Translations under genes and position numbers: made by a program | Shown here: positions 11,158 through 24,815 of the stretch, piece by piece | Layout: each line of letters begins with the position of its first letter | How positions within the stretch are numbered: the stretch's first letter is position 1 | Notes under the pieces: model-generated | What the model was told of the DNA's origin: nothing | Databases searched by the model: none | What the model saw: the letters and a program-made list of their open reading frames with translations, nothing else | Assembly: GCA_010015655.1 (NCBI GenBank) | Contig: ML976666.1 | Span: 412,148 to 476,147 of the forward strand | DNA length: 64,000 bases | Direction of reading: 5' to 3' | Origin: Bimuria novae-zelandiae CBS 107.79 | Taxonomy: Eukaryota > Ascomycota > Dothideomycetes > Pleosporales > Didymosphaeriaceae

Positions 11158-14100
11158 ATGCCGATGACAGAGCTTGGGTTGACTCGGGACCGTTCGACAA
11201 TGCCAGACCCACCTGCAACCGCCTCCCCTGGTAGTACACATGAGGAAGCGCAGCGCAATGAAACACAGATCGAGAACGAGCCACTTGAGAAGAAGAGGAG
11301 TCGGCGAATCTTTTGGAGGAAATTTCAGGAGGGAGAGGAGAGGTATGTTGGTGATTCTATTTCAAGATTGATGTGCTCTATTTCACTGTTTCATTCCGGA
11401 TTACAGCTAAGCCTCAACGGTTCGCCAAATCAGCCTCTGTATTACCTATTCTGGGGTAAAACAAAGTGCTCAGACTTTTGGCTAGCTGTGTGTTGATGGG
11501 TGGCTATAGTCCGTTCGAGCTGCTTGAACTTAGGTTTGAACTTATTTTCCTGACCTTGTTGAGTTATTTCTGGCTTTGTGGACAAGGGTTTATGCTGATA
11601 CGGTTGTAGCGACTGGTGGTTTGCATCTACCGGGATACCATTGCTCGCCGCTACTCTTGGACCCCTAGCCAATGTCTCCTCTCTTGTCGCGCTCGTCACT
11701 CCTTGGCGTATGGACGTATATATCGATGGCAACTATGTACCGGAGCTCGAAGGCAATCCATTTCACGATCCACGATGGTAAGTTATCACAAGACCCATCT
11801 TGAATTTGGCTGCCCTGTGTTTACCCAGGGTACACATTACAACACCCGAATGCACAGAACGCTGACTGATGGTGGAGGTGCTATTACGTTAATGTAGCCT
11901 CACTGATTTGTGGCTTCCTGGGCAACATCTTCCTGCTCTTCAACTTCACACAGCGGATTCGCTACATCATCGCGCTGCCGGCGACCATCATCTTGTGGTG
12001 CTTCGCTACGGGGTTTCTGATCGCCATCACCGCGGCGATGGAGATCTACGCCCCTCCGAATCGACCTTTTCAGACCTACACGCAAGGTTTTTGGTAGGTA
12101 ATGGCGAGCGAGCACTGTTGGAATCAAAACATCTGGTTAAGACATTTCCCATACCACAATTACACAGCGGATCGATATCTATATTCATGCTGACTTTGTT
12201 TTCGCACTTTAGGTACGCCATTGCCGCCGCCTCTTTCTACTTCCTTTGCTCCATGCTCCTGATGATCAACATGCTCGGCTACTTCCTCGGCCATTACCCC
12301 GACAACTTCGCCTTGTCTGACTCTCAACGCACACTTATCTTGCAGACGATGGTCTTTTTCATCTGGCTAGCTGGCGGTGCAGCCGTGTTCATGAAGATCG
12401 AGGAAGACTCCGGAACAGACTGGGGGTTTGCCGACTCCCTCTACTTCTGCGATGTTACTGTGCTCACCGTTGGCTTCGGCGACTTCTACCCAACTACTAA
12501 TCTCGGGAGGGGTATCGCGTTTCCTTTTTCCGTCGGCGGTATCGTCACGCTCGCCTTGATCGTCAGCTCGATATACAAATTTATGCGCGAGCTTGGCGAG
12601 GAAAACATCGTCATGAAGCATACGAACCGTATGCGTCAAAGGACCGCGGAGCGTACTGTTACGAACTCGTTCGACTTCCGACAGCGCGAGCATGATGAGC
12701 ACCATCGAATACGGAAGCGGCCACTTGCGGAGAGGGATCGGCTGAAAATTAGTGCGCCTACGGAGCCTAGGCCGATGCGGACTGCGATGGGTAATACGGT
12801 GAGAAGAGCTACGACGTTCGCTCCGCTGTCGAATGCGCTCAGGCCGAATAAGAAACACCAACCACTGCTTCTAAAGGAAGAGAAAGATCGGTTTCAAGCT
12901 ATGCGTGCGATCCAGCGTAGATCGAAGAAATACCGGCAATGGCTCGCTTTGTTGTTCTCCACGTTTGCATTCGGTATGTTGTGGTGTATTGGCGCAATTG
13001 TCTTTTGGCAGGTAAGTTATGTTCAAGATTCCTGGATGACGTTTGCTAACATCCAAATGTAGGCTGAGAAAAATACCCAAGGCATGACATACTTCAAAGC
13101 GCTCTACTTCTGTTACATCTCTTTGTTGACCATTGGCTATGGTGAGTAACCCCAGGATGTATAACACGTAGATCAAAAGCTCACATGGTTCGCAGGCGAT
13201 CTGGCTCCTAAGTCCAACGCCGGGCGCTGCTTCTTCGTTATTTGGTCTCTCATTGCCGTCCCCACAATGGTACGTGGTTGATCACCAAGTTGTCTTGTCT
13301 GCTGGATGCTCCTGGCTCCAATGATTAAAACAAAACCCGAGCCTTCTCACAGACGCAGCTAAGACTTCTATCTACACCCCAATCCTTTCACCTCTACAGA
13401 ATACACTAACTCGACCCCTGCACCTTACCAGACCATCCTCGTATCCGACCTCGGCGACACCGTAGTCGAAAAATTCCGCCGCTGGAGCGACGGCTTCGCC
13501 GACTTCACCGTCCTCCCCAAAGCCGGCATCTGGCGCACCTTCCTCGACAAGCACCCCTGGCTCCTCCTCACCGCTCGTAAAATCCAGAAAAGCAAAGCAG
13601 ATAGACAAGCAAAGAAACGCATCGAGATGGGATTCCAGCTCGATGATCCAGCCAGACCGGTCGAAAGCGTAGACTGGGAGGCTGGAGGGGAGGCGCAGAC
13701 GAAGGATGTTGATGCTGCGGAAGCACAGCAGTCTCGAGATGATGAGGATGGGATTAAGAGGAAGCTTACGCTGCCGTGCTTGGCGGATGATGCGGGGATG
13801 GAAGCGAGGCGGAAGAGACCGAGTCATAATGCAATTGCGCATCACCTCGCGCTGTCGATTAGGTGCGTCGCGGCTGATATGTGAGTCCCAATGCGCATGC
13901 CAAACGCCCGTGGTATATACCCATGTAACTGATGTCCCCACGTGCAGGCACCTTCCCAAGCCGAAGCGCTACGCTTTCGAGGAGTGGGTTGAATTCGTGC
14001 GGCTCATACGACTCACGGGCCGTCGCTCTGGCTTCAGAGGCGATAGCGACGAGGAGGACGAGGAGGGGCTTTTGGAGTGGGATTGGTAAGCCCCACCTAC

Positions 14101-14345
14101 TGTACCCTTCGATATACAACTGCGTGCTGATTGTAGCACACAGGATCGGATCTGACAGTCCACTCATGAGCGGGCTGAGCGAGAGCGAGTGGTTGTTAGA
14201 GCGGCTCTGTGAGAGTTTGATTCGCCTGTCGAAGAAATCGTATGGACCTAGCGTCCCTGAGGCAGAGAGGGACGGGACGAGGGAGGATGGATGGGTTGAA
14301 GACGACGCTGGGACAAGCGAGAGTTGGAACAACGGGCCAGCATGA
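11158..14345 (+). CDS. Outward-rectifier K+ channel, TOK1-like two-pore domain
   Basis: Plasma-membrane potassium channel of the fungal TOK family (eight membrane segments, two pore loops). Ten exons keep phase throughout: 11158-11350, 11407-11455, 11610-11777, 11878-12093, 12213-13011, 13063-13141, 13196-13269, 13432-13862, 13948-14085 and 14144-14345, giving 782 aa. Both selectivity filters are visible: TVGFGDF in exon 5 and TIGYGDL across the exon 6/7 junction. Upstream, WWFASTGIPLLAA and VASLICGFLGNIFLLFNFTQ match the N-terminal membrane block. The long basic loop between the pores and the acidic, basic-patched C-terminal tail are cytosolic by inference. The first donor is a weak gtgatt at 11351, chosen because the stronger gtatgt nearby breaks phase, so the first 80 residues are the least certain. 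Confidence 0.92.
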
Positions 14346-14497
14346 ATGTAGCAGTGTTCGAAGAAGAATGTTAACGAGTGACTGTTTCATTGGATTTCAT
14401 AGTAGAAGACCACAGTGCGCTAGGTAAGGTAGAGACAGGATGTGTGGCAGTGATGGCGAACTCAAACTGGAACACCGCCATCCGAGGTGTCTCGGAT

Positions 14498-15573
<1,076 letters not shown>

Positions 15574-15599
<26 letters not shown>

Positions 15600-15678
15600 G
15601 TTGGAGGTTTATCTCACGGGTGCTTCTTGACACCTGTGGACTGTTAAGTTTGTCCCCAAGGTGGGAATAGGAAGGCAT
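15574..15678 (-). other. uORF in THI4 leader, overlapping the THI4 start codon
   Basis: The ATG at 15678 lies at the 3' edge of the riboswitch aptamer. It opens a 34-codon frame (MPSYSHLGDKLNSPQV...) that ends at 15574, 26 nt inside THI4 in another frame. Translation of this uORF would block THI4 initiation. It would be kept only in transcripts that retain this part of the leader, the arrangement known from riboswitch-controlled splicing of Neurospora NMT1. The effect here is inferred. Confidence 0.6.
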
Positions 15679-15765
15679 GATCCTTTCGCTGGTATTATCC
15701 AGATCAAGTTGGCACCGTATAATCTCAGAACGGATCCAGCACACGCCCACCCATAGGCTCCGGCT
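15675..15765 (-). promoter_or_regulatory. TPP riboswitch (THI element) in THI4 5' leader
   Basis: Reading the minus strand, the conserved TPP-aptamer core is present in order: CTGAGA (15728-15723), then TTGATCTGGATAATACCAGC and GAAAGGATC (about 15707-15680). These match the pyrimidine-sensing CUGAGA and pyrophosphate-sensing helix segments of THI elements. The aptamer sits about 80-165 nt upstream of the THI4 ATG, in a probable 5'-UTR intron with a donor candidate at 15852 (AAG|gtaaaa) and acceptors ending at 15641 or 15634. Stem P2/P3 pairing is less regular than in bacteria, as is common in fungi; outer boundaries are estimates. Confidence 0.93.
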
Positions 15766-15852
15766 CAGGAAGGAGCGAACAGGCCTGGTGAATGGGACAT
15801 GTGCTGGAAACGAACACCGGTCCATGCTCAGCATACTTAGCACTGATTTTAC

Positions 15853-16833
15853 CTTGATGTCGAGGGGATAATGCCCGCGCATAGAACATGTCTTCGGGCG
15901 TGACGAGCTCCATACTTTTGGTAGGGATACTGTTCACGAGTTAGTGGTTCTTCCTTCCAAGAGGGGCTGGAGTGGAGTACGAAGAGTCAATTGCTGGATT
16001 GAGGAGAGTGAGCGGGAGGAATGGGATGAGGAATTGAGAGATGGAGGGGCAACGGTAGTATTTCAACATCGAGGGTTCGAGAGGGGTAGGCGCGGCTGAG
16101 GGCTAGTGTGGACGTCAATGCCCCACGCGTTGAGGGACACCAGACGATGTTATTCGTTCGACTAGCCGTTTTGTAAGTGGGGCCTGGTGATTCACAGGGT
16201 TGTAAGCGGCGTGGGATTGGCAGAGCATCTGTTGTAGGCACGTCGCTTGGAACTCCACGGGTAAAGGATATCATCCGAAGCAACGCGGATTACGTAAGAT
16301 TGTCCAACGCAACATGATGATGACGGAAACAGGATAGATGAGTGTAAGTGTGTGTGTTGTGTATATTAGCCGATGTGTAGGTGACCGGAAGTGAACAAAG
16401 CTGCGGCGACATATCGATCTGGGAATGATCAAGAAACGGGAAGTAATCAATCGCGAATACCGTCTGGTTCATGCTTTTAAATGTATTCTAAATGTACTCG
16501 CGAACTCTTCGGTTTGGCGTTGCTCCAGGGTCCCGAGGCCGCCTGTGGCGCACGTGATGGCTCGCAGACGTTGAAAATGCTAGCTGCCGTGCGGAAATTC
16601 AGCGACGGCAAGAAAGACGATGCGCTGGCAGTCGGTCTAGGTACATTCATATACTTGGACGTGGTGTTTCGGTGGGGAAGGGCTAGCGTGGTTGCCGATG
16701 AGACGGAACGGCCAAGAGCGGGCAGCTCACTGGCGCGGCTGGGATCAAACAACAACACACGACACCCGACGCAACTCACCACTGCCTCATGTACCCCGCC
16801 GTCATCGCACCACCACAATAACACTTGCCCGCC
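15853..16833. other. Divergent intergenic region THI4 / Stu1
   Basis: This region includes the upstream THI4 leader (with a short ATG frame starting near 15910 on the minus strand) and the promoters of THI4 (-) and the CLASP gene (+). No further gene, tRNA or repeat was recognised. The open frames at 16481-17044 (+) and 16477-17229 (-) overlap the CLASP 5' end and have no recognisable content. Confidence 0.45.
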
Positions 16834-19800
16834 ATGGAGGAGCAAGTTACAACCCTCCTTGCGGCTCTTAAGAAGCCGTCGACTGCCGTCGACACGCGCC
16901 TGCAGCTGTTTACGCCTGTCAAGTCCTGGATCAAGCACCAGCGCGTCCCGGAGTCGTGCCAGGCAGATACCTTCGAGTGCATCCGCATCGCCATCAGCGC
17001 CACCACCTCGGCCGCACTGGTCGCTACCGGATTTTCTACGCTGAGCCATTTTATCAAGCGATTGCAGCTTCAAGACCAGACGTCGGTCATCACTTCGCAG
17101 TCCGGCAGGCTCCTCTCCGTCCTCGTTGACCGCCTGGGCGATGCGCGCGAAAGCCACCGCAGTGCCGCCGGGCAGCTGCTCGCCGACCTGCACCCGTTGT
17201 GCCCGGCAGAGGTCGAGGCGATTGTCCACAATGCCATGAAGGGCGCCAATCCGCGCGCCAAGGAGGCGTCGATGCCCTGTCTCGTCAAGGTATGTGCGCG
17301 CCCATGTCCGATGGCTGTGACGATGCGCTAATGTGCGCGCCGACAGATGAATAAGACGGAGAATCTGCCCTTCAAGTCATACGTGCCCCAGCTTGTAGCG
17401 AACCTTGAGGATGCCGACGCGGGCGTGCGCGAAGCGGCCAAAAATGCCGTTGTGGACCTGTTCAGGTGCGACTCCACCCAATACCACACTATGCGCGTGT
17501 ATGCTAACCGTAGCACAGGGCGGCACCGGAACGCGCCAAGGTCGATCTTAAGAAGCAGCTTGTGAATGCTAACGTGCGCAAGACTATCGCAACATACATT
17601 ACATCCCACTTAGACGGCGCGAGTCCCGTCGAAGCAGAACCCCCACCGCCCCCGGTTCGTCCCATATCCGTGGCACGCGCGCAGTCGCTACAGCCTGATA
17701 CGGGCTTCGCCGACAGTATCGTGAGCGAGCAACCTCCACCGAGCGAGCCGGTGTCCATGGATCCGCTGCACATCTACACACAGCGGGAGCTGGAAGACAT
17801 CTTCCGTGACATGGCGCCCTGCTTTGAGGGCAAAGAGTCGGAGCAGAACTGGATAGCACGTGACAAGAACACGACCAAGTTACGGCGCATAACGAAAGGA
17901 AACGCACCGAACGAATTTCACGCTTCCTTTGTACCGGGGATCAAGTCCCTCCTAGACGGAATAATCAAAGTCGCAACCTCGCTGCGTACCACCATGTCGA
18001 CAAATGGATGCCAGCTGGTGCAGGAACTCGCCAGGACTCTGGGACCCGCGATCGATCCATGGGTGGAGATCCTGCTTCAGACATTCATCAAGATGTGCGC
18101 TGCGACCAAAAACATTGCTGCGCAAAACGGCAACACAACAGTAGAGGCCATAATGTCGAACGCTTCATACTCGAGCCGTATACTGCAGCACGTGTCGTTC
18201 GCGTCGCAGGACAAGAACGTACAGCCGCGGTCTTTCTCTTCGCAATGGGTGAAAGCCTTAATTCGCAAACACAAGTCACAGATTGAACATTCCGGGCTAG
18301 ATACAGTCGAAAAGATTCTTAAGAAAGGTCTTACTGATGCTAATCCCAAAGTCCGAGAAGCCTACCGAAGCACCTACTGGACTTTCGCTCTTGTCTGGCC
18401 CCAAAAGGCTCAAGCGTACGTACATCCTACCGTACAGTGGGGAAATGCGTGCTAACCCTGCATAGGATTTTCGACACACTTGAGAAACGAGAAAAGACGG
18501 GGTTAGAGAAAGATCCGAACAACCCGAACGCATCGATGGCTTCGTCACAAAGCAGCACATCCACTTTTTCCAAGTCCGTAGGAGGAGGAAGTGGGGCTGC
18601 ACGGGCAGCATTGAAGGCAAAGATTGCTGAGCAACGTAGAGCAAACATGGGAACTCAAGGTGTTCCCGAACGCCCCAACTCTGCTCAAGCTAGTTACTCA
18701 CCTGTGAAATCGCAATCAGCGAAAAGTCTAGGTCCCAGAACTACATCCACCGCTTCAACATCGTCTTCCGGTCCGGGGCGACCACCTTCAGCACTAGGCA
18801 GTTCTACCAAATCAGCATTATCAGCAAACGGAACTGGTTCTTTGATGAGCGGCACGGCTAGACGACCAATGCGACGACCTGAGCTTCATAGGCCTGCCAC
18901 AGCCGATCCTTATGCAGTACGGCGTGCAGCAACAGGCAAGGTTACCCCCTCAATGACCCCCGAGAAGACTCCTGCCGCCACAACAACAACCAAGAAAGCC
19001 GCTGCACCGAAAAGCGTTAGTCGTCCACGAGCCCAGACGCAGAATAGCCCAAACATCAGCCCGATCCGCAGCAAATCCAGGCTAGGTGGAGTTGCAACGC
19101 ATCGCAAAACACCTAGTACGAGCTCGCGCCACGGTAGCCCTGCCCTCAGTCCTGCAAAAGATGAGGATCTCACTTTGGTGAAGCCTTTCGTCCGCTCGCA
19201 AAGCCATCATGAATCAGGTGTGATTCCATTCCGTCACAAGCCAATGCCCGATGCACCTATAGACAACAGCGCCATTGACGCTGAAGATGATGACAACTTC
19301 ACCATGGTCATTCCTCACCTTGGAAGGCCTGAAGCTCAGCTCGCTCGGCGCAGTCCGCCTAAGCCCACGACGACGTCTAGCCGTTTGGCGGTTGTTAGTC
19401 CTCGTGTGTCGCCATTTGAGAGCCCGAAGTCTATGGGCGAGGCAAGTGTTGGATCGGCTCGAAGCATTCGCATGCGATCACCCGATCGTCCGAGTACACG
19501 AGGGACAGATGCTCAGGAGGAGGTACAAGTTTACGAAGATCCTTTTGTTGGCGAAGAGCCGACTGCAGTGTCCAACGAATCAGAGAAACCAGTCTTGGAA
19601 GAGTTGCCCCTCAATGAGAAGAATACGGATCGTAGGCACAGTATCCAAAGCTCGGATAGTAACACTATGATGGGCGAGGCGGCTGAGACACCTATGCGTG
19701 GCCACCACAAGACCACCAGCTCAGGAAGTGTCATGCACACAGAACCAACAGAGAGCAATGGTCCCGAAGTCCTCAAAAATCGGCAACTGCTCGCCAGTGG

Positions 19801-20569
19801 TATCAAGAAGATTCACAGCCATACGGTTGAAGCGCATATGTTTCGACGACTTCAGGACATGGTCAAGTCCAACCAAGATATTTGGGGTCCCAACGACGAA
19901 AAGTTTAGCGAGCTGCTTCTAGCTTGCTTGGAGTATCTCCAGACCCCGGCCGACCTTCTGAAAACACCCTCTGCGAAAGTTGCCAACCTGAAAGTCCAAG
20001 CGCTTGCCACCATCCGCGCAATGCTCTCTCTCTACCGTAAGGAGACGGCACAGCACTTTTCCCGCGTGCTCTGCGCCCTGTTGCAGACAAAATCGCAATA
20101 CGAGAACAGCTCACATATCGCCACGGACCTCGAAGCCACTGCGGACGAGGTTGTTCGTTATGGCCAGACATCTGAATGCCTCAACGCAGTGCTTTCGCTC
20201 GTTGAAGGTTCGCCTGCTTCAACGCCGAACTCTTCGCCGAATTCAAAATATTCCTCGACCTGCTCAACCTCAACTCCTTCGAACCGGTCAATAACGATGG
20301 CACTCCACACACTCTCCTCGCTCATTCAGATCTCTGGTGCCAAGAACATCCCTCTGTCCCAAGAGCAGACCGCGCGTTTGGGCAAATTAGCTGTACGATG
20401 TCTGGATGACACCGACGCCAATGTCCGCAAAGCGGACATTGATGTCTGCATCTCTCTACACGAACGCATCGGAGGTGAGAAAGAAATGTTTTGGAAGGCT
20501 GTCGCTGGTGCTCGAGAACAACACCTCAACCTTTTGACTTATTATCTTGCGAAGCGTAGCAACGCTTAG
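16834..20569 (+). CDS. stu1: CLASP-family microtubule-stabilising protein Stu1
   Basis: Binds microtubule plus ends and the mitotic spindle and promotes rescue and polymerisation. Exons are 16834-17289, 17347-17465, 17519-18415 and 18466-20569, in phase, giving 1191 aa. TOG-like HEAT arrays are seen at the N-terminus (VEAIVHNAMKGANPRAKEAS, YVPQLVANLEDADAGVREAA), followed by the CLASP N-terminal domain after a Pro-rich linker (about 290-540; YTQRELEDIFRDMAPCFEGK, TDANPKVREAYRSTYW). A long Ser/Thr/Pro/Arg-rich, presumably disordered linker (about 560-900) resembles the microtubule-binding SR region. A C-terminal helical array (about 930-1190) ends EQHLNLLTYYLAKRSNA. The ATG follows an in-frame non-ATG stretch, and gcc precedes it. 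The gene looks intact. Confidence 0.94.
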
Positions 20570-21380
20570 AGAGCTTTGTTTTGCTGGTTCCGAACGGAAG
20601 AGTAACATCGGCTGGTCCATCAATATTTCTCTCGTCATCACTACGTCTTCTGATCATGCGTGGCGTTTGGGGTTTTCGGGCCATGGACGGGGCTTCTCAT
20701 CTTGGCGTTGTAAGAAAAGTAGGCGGTTCAATCCTGGTCTGGGGGTCACATCTTTCTACAGTAGCGTTATGTCGTATATTCGGTCCTAGGGTGGTCGTCT
20801 TGTCCTGGCTGGGAAGCCGTAGTCTTGTTTAATATACGAAAACTTGTGAACTACTTCATTGCTTTGTAATCGACGTTACTACATATGGGCACATTCATTG
20901 GATGGCTAAAGGTGCAAGCACGAAGAGACCAGGGTTGGTCACCTGCTCGGAGTTTGCGCGGTTGTGCGACACCAGGATTGCTCCTGCAGTCGGGAGACAA
21001 GGATACAGATGCCGAGTTCTCAACGATGAAACGCTTTGTGGTGGCCACCAAGAGCAAAATAGTTACGGCTTTTGAGAGCATCCGAAGGCGGGCCTGATGC
21101 AATTCGACTGCTTTTATATGCTCAATGTCCAAACGGATGAGAGCGCTCTTTAGCTTTAAACCCTCCATTGCCAAGCTATTGTACTATACGCAACGCGGCC
21201 TAACTTTCGCCACTTGGTCTTGAATAAGTAAGGTGTACGCTCAAACCACTCCCGCATCCCCACACTCGCTCATCCAACCTCACGACAGTTGACAGCTCTA
21301 AGCTCACCGACTGCTGTGAACGCGGCTTGAACGAGCAAAAGGATCAAACATACGGCCGAGAGAACAATCAAGAACTAGCC
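20570..21380. other. Intergenic: Stu1 3' flank and C6-regulator promoter
   Basis: 0.8 kb between two plus-strand genes. No recognisable gene or repeat was seen. Confidence 0.4.
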
Positions 21381-22784
21381 ATGGCGGGTGGCTTGCGAAA
21401 ATACCATACTAAATCACGGAATGGTTGCAGCCAATGCAAGAAACGAAGGAAGAAGGTACGGCGTTGTCTCATTACCCTCGCAGGATTAGCATGGCTACGG
21501 CTACGGGAGAGCCGAACACCCTCTGGGCATATCATCTTGCATCTACTGGAACGCTGCGCGATTGACTTACTTGATACAGTGTGATATGCGGATGCCTAGG
21601 TGTGGGAACTGCACAAAGTGGGGAACGACATGCGACTTCACGGCGTGGAGCGCAGCAGTTCGCCCGTTAATCGAAAAGCAATTTGCCGAGTCAGTCATAC
21701 CTCAGTGTATTCGTGCCGTACGCTTGAGAGTTCTGCTGATTCGTAGAACAGAGCCCTACCTACAGAAGATGTACTAGCCTATCCAATGCCGTTAGCCAGC
21801 TTCGACGCGGAAGACTTGGGTCTCCTTCGACATTATGCAACTACATCGTCTCTCACTCTTGCACCGAAAGACACATTGTTCCTGTTCCAGGTCAACGTGC
21901 CGGTCGAAGCAAAGTCCCACTTGTATTTAATGCACAGCGTTTTAGCGTTTTCTGCGTTGCATCTTGCTGTCATCGATAACCATAACCGCGATCGTCATAT
22001 CCAAAATGCATTCAAGCAGCACCACGAAGCCCTAGTCTCTTTTCGCGAGTCGGTCACAGAAGTTACTGTCCAGAATGGCAGCGCCATTACGGCGTTTTCA
22101 TTCCTAATCCTCGTTTATACAATCGGTCTTCCCATCGTCTTCGGTTTCGACAGTGAAACAAGCCCTTTGGATTCGTTCCTTGATATCCTTCAAGTACTTC
22201 GAGGAGCTTGGGCCGCTCTGGGACCCAACATGGCAGGTGTCGAGAACGGCAAATTGCGAGAGTTGGTGAGGCCGCTGCCTACCAAGCGGAAGTCATGCGT
22301 AATGCACGCCATGGGAGCAAAAGTGGTTCGGTCCCTAAGTCACTACCTCGACACTTCTCCTATAGTCGAACCGGAGCATCGGTCAACTTACCGGGAGGCC
22401 CTGATGCACTGGGAAAGATTCTTCATGAACTCGCCTTGCAAGCCGCCGCTCTGGGCCAACGCTCTGGTATGGACGATGAGTGTCCCGCACGCCTACTTCA
22501 AGCTCTTGATGGAAAGAAGGCCGTTCGCTCTTATCATCTTCGCCACCTGGGCCATCGCATTGGTCCGCGCACCGAACATGTGGTTCAATGCATGGGCGAA
22601 AGAAGTCGTCGCTGATATTTGGCACATATCAGATAAAGAGACTAGGAAGGGATTAATATGGCCCGCGGAAGTGTGTGGCATTATTCCGAAGAACCTACAT
22701 CCGTCGGTAGGTTTAAATCCCGCGCAGCTTTCCAAACTACAAGCTAACACCTGTGCAGGATTGCGTTTGCTGGCAGTGTCGTGA
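21381..22784 (+). CDS. Zn2Cys6 (Gal4-type) transcription regulator
   Basis: Nuclear DNA-binding regulator. Exons are 21381-21455, 21580-21704 and 21752 onward. Exon 1 joins exon 2 to complete the six-cysteine zinc cluster C16-X2-C19-X6-C26-X6-C33-X2-C36-X6-C43 (NGCSQCKKRRKK|CDMRMPRCGNC). The remainder (LLRHYATTSSLTLA, SVLAFSALHLAVIDNH, HHEALVSFRESV) matches the short fungal C6 family related to sterol-uptake regulators, which has no long middle-homology region. The target genes are unknown. The 3' end is uncertain: reading through gives a stop at 22784, while splicing 22706-22758 would extend the frame to 22938. The second intron is chosen by phase (donor gtgtat at 21705). Confidence 0.82.
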
Positions 22785-22938
22785 GGGCGATCCATACCTA
22801 TCGGTTCGCGATGCAGCAGCCGCAGTCCTGGTGGACCGAACCAAGGGGGACCTGGGCAGAGACAGTCCCGAGAGGATTGTGCAGCCCTACACGATTGTGG
22901 AGCAGCCTGCTTTCCATAATCTGATGAGAGAGCCGTAA

Positions 22939-24080
22939 GAGGATCGAAGTCCTCTCCTTCAACGGATGGGGCGTTTTCTTTGATCATTCTGATGGAAGAC
23001 GCATCGAAGGACGCTCACTGACTGTTCCGGACAAGAGCATCGACCGACCCTGCGCCTCATGCGCGGCGTCGAAGGCAAGTCTCTGGAGTGCACACCCTCG
23101 TTTGTAAGGGAGGTCTTCTGAGGTGTTCTTCAGTCTCTTCCGTGTACGAGTCCTGCTGCGATTTACGGCAATGCACCCTCAATGCTACGATACAGCGCTA
23201 GAGTCGTCGAAAGACGGTTTCTCTCCACACGTGCAGTTCTCAGGTCCATCTGCCTCCCCACGATGCTCGGTAACGCGCACAGACGCGATCGACCGGACTT
23301 CTCCTTACTTGCACTGCTGGGGAGCGGCCCAGTGCGAGGCATCCCACAGCTTGGGGCTACAGCCGTAGTCTCGGGCGAATTCGCAAGGTCTGGACAAGCA
23401 GGCGTAAAGCGGACTTTAATCTCACTAATATACGGTTGTTCACAAGCTGGTCGAGGCGTCTGGTGTGAGGATTGGCATCCGAACGGACTTGGATCAACCT
23501 TACCCCTTTCGGCCGACAATGTCTGGGTTGCCGCTCGTGGAGCCAATCACAACCCGTCTGGGGCCTCTTCCACCTCATCTTCGCGCTACCTCCACCATCC
23601 CGACTGAATCGAGCCGCGAGGTCCAAGCAGTGTTTCACACTTTTCTATGGCGCTTCCCCCCGTAGACCGCGTGCGTAAAGCAAATACCCACTCGCCTGGG
23701 AATTAGGGTTTGCCGATCCATTCCGGGTTCGCCTCCTTCGCTGTCTAATTGCGAGCTGCCCCGGAGTACCCTTGGCAATTGTGTCTGTCCTCTCTTATAA
23801 CCCTTTACGGGTCCGGAGGCACGGGTGTTCTCTTTTCCCTTTGGCTCTTTGTCGCCCGTCCGTCTGTCTTACTACGTTGTCGCTCTTTACGCTGCCGTCG
23901 CGCTCCTTGCGCTGCCACTCATTTTAACTAGTTTCGCGGTCGCTTCTATTGCTAAGAAAAATTGGTTGATTTGGACGTGTTATAAATCGTATCGCAGCAC
24001 TTACTTCCACTTTGTCAGCGCCCCGACATCAGCATACTACAACCACTTAGGAAAACGGTCAAATTTCGATTCGAACCAGC
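22939..24080. other. Intergenic, no recognisable gene
   Basis: 1.1 kb. Several open frames up to 141 codons exist on both strands (for example 23182-23607 + and 23163-23546 -) but overlap each other, lack recognisable motifs and have no good splice continuation. From about 23930 the sequence is probably promoter and leader of the small secreted-protein gene. Confidence 0.4.
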
Positions 24081-24815
24081 ATGCGTACCTCCCTTGCCAT
24101 CTTCGCTCTGTTGAGCGCCATTCCCGCCCTCGCAGTTGCGTACCCTGCTTCTGGTACCTACGGCAGCGGTCCCGTCGACGATACTCCCTCGGCTTCTCCC
24201 ACCTATGGTTCTGGTTCTGGTTCTAGCTCCGGCTCCGGCTCAGTTGCTGTACCGGTAGGTCACTTTTATATTGGCAGGATCAATGCAGGAAGTCTAACAT
24301 ATGTGCCCAGGATGTCAGCAACGAAGGCGCATGCACCCTCTACAAAGCCCAGCAGCTCAAGGGCTCACTTTCAACCACGGACTACACATTCGTCCCTGCC
24401 GGTTCTGGATGTCTCGATCTGACCAGCCTATTCGGTATCTGGGAAGACAAGACACGCAGCTTGGTCGTTCAGGAAGGGTATAAGTGCGAATACTTCACGT
24501 GAGTTCCCCCCTCATCTATCATCCCTTGGACCAGTACAGCTCAACAAAACCACCGCTTTGCTATCCATTTACCTGGAGACCATGTCACTAATTTTGACAT
24601 AATGTAGCGAATTCCAATGCACTTCCGAGCCCCTCTGCCTTAACGCCTCAGACAAGAAGATCATCAAAAAGACGCTCCCCGCCGCCTTCGACAAGAAAAT
24701 CAAGAGCGTCAAGTGCGAGAAGGTGGAGGCGGAGAAGCCGAAGCCCCAGCCGAAGCCTCAACCCACCACGCAGCCTACTCCTGAGCCATATACCCCTCCT
24801 TCCTCCTCTTATTAA
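24081..24815 (+). CDS. Small secreted protein with six cysteines and a Pro/Lys-rich tail
   Basis: The family is not recognised. Exons are 24081-24254, 24311-24498 and 24608-24815, in phase, giving 189 aa. A clear signal peptide (MRTSLAIFALLSAIPALAVA) is followed by a low-complexity Ser/Gly/Tyr segment (about 25-56). A globular core with six cysteines comes next (NEGACTLYKA, GSGCLDLTSLF, GYKCEYFT, EFQCTSEPLCLN, VKCEKVE), suggesting three disulfides. The tail is rich in Lys/Pro/Gln repeats (about 158-189), a feature often seen in cell-wall-associated proteins. Size, cysteines and secretion make it an effector-like or wall protein candidate; this is inference only. It has no GPI-like C-terminal hydrophobic tail. 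Confidence 0.8.

Noticed and set aside
23163..23607. Overlapping frames of 127 and 141 codons on opposite strands
   Set aside because: They overlap each other, lack motifs and splice continuations, and are within the length expected by chance in GC-balanced DNA.
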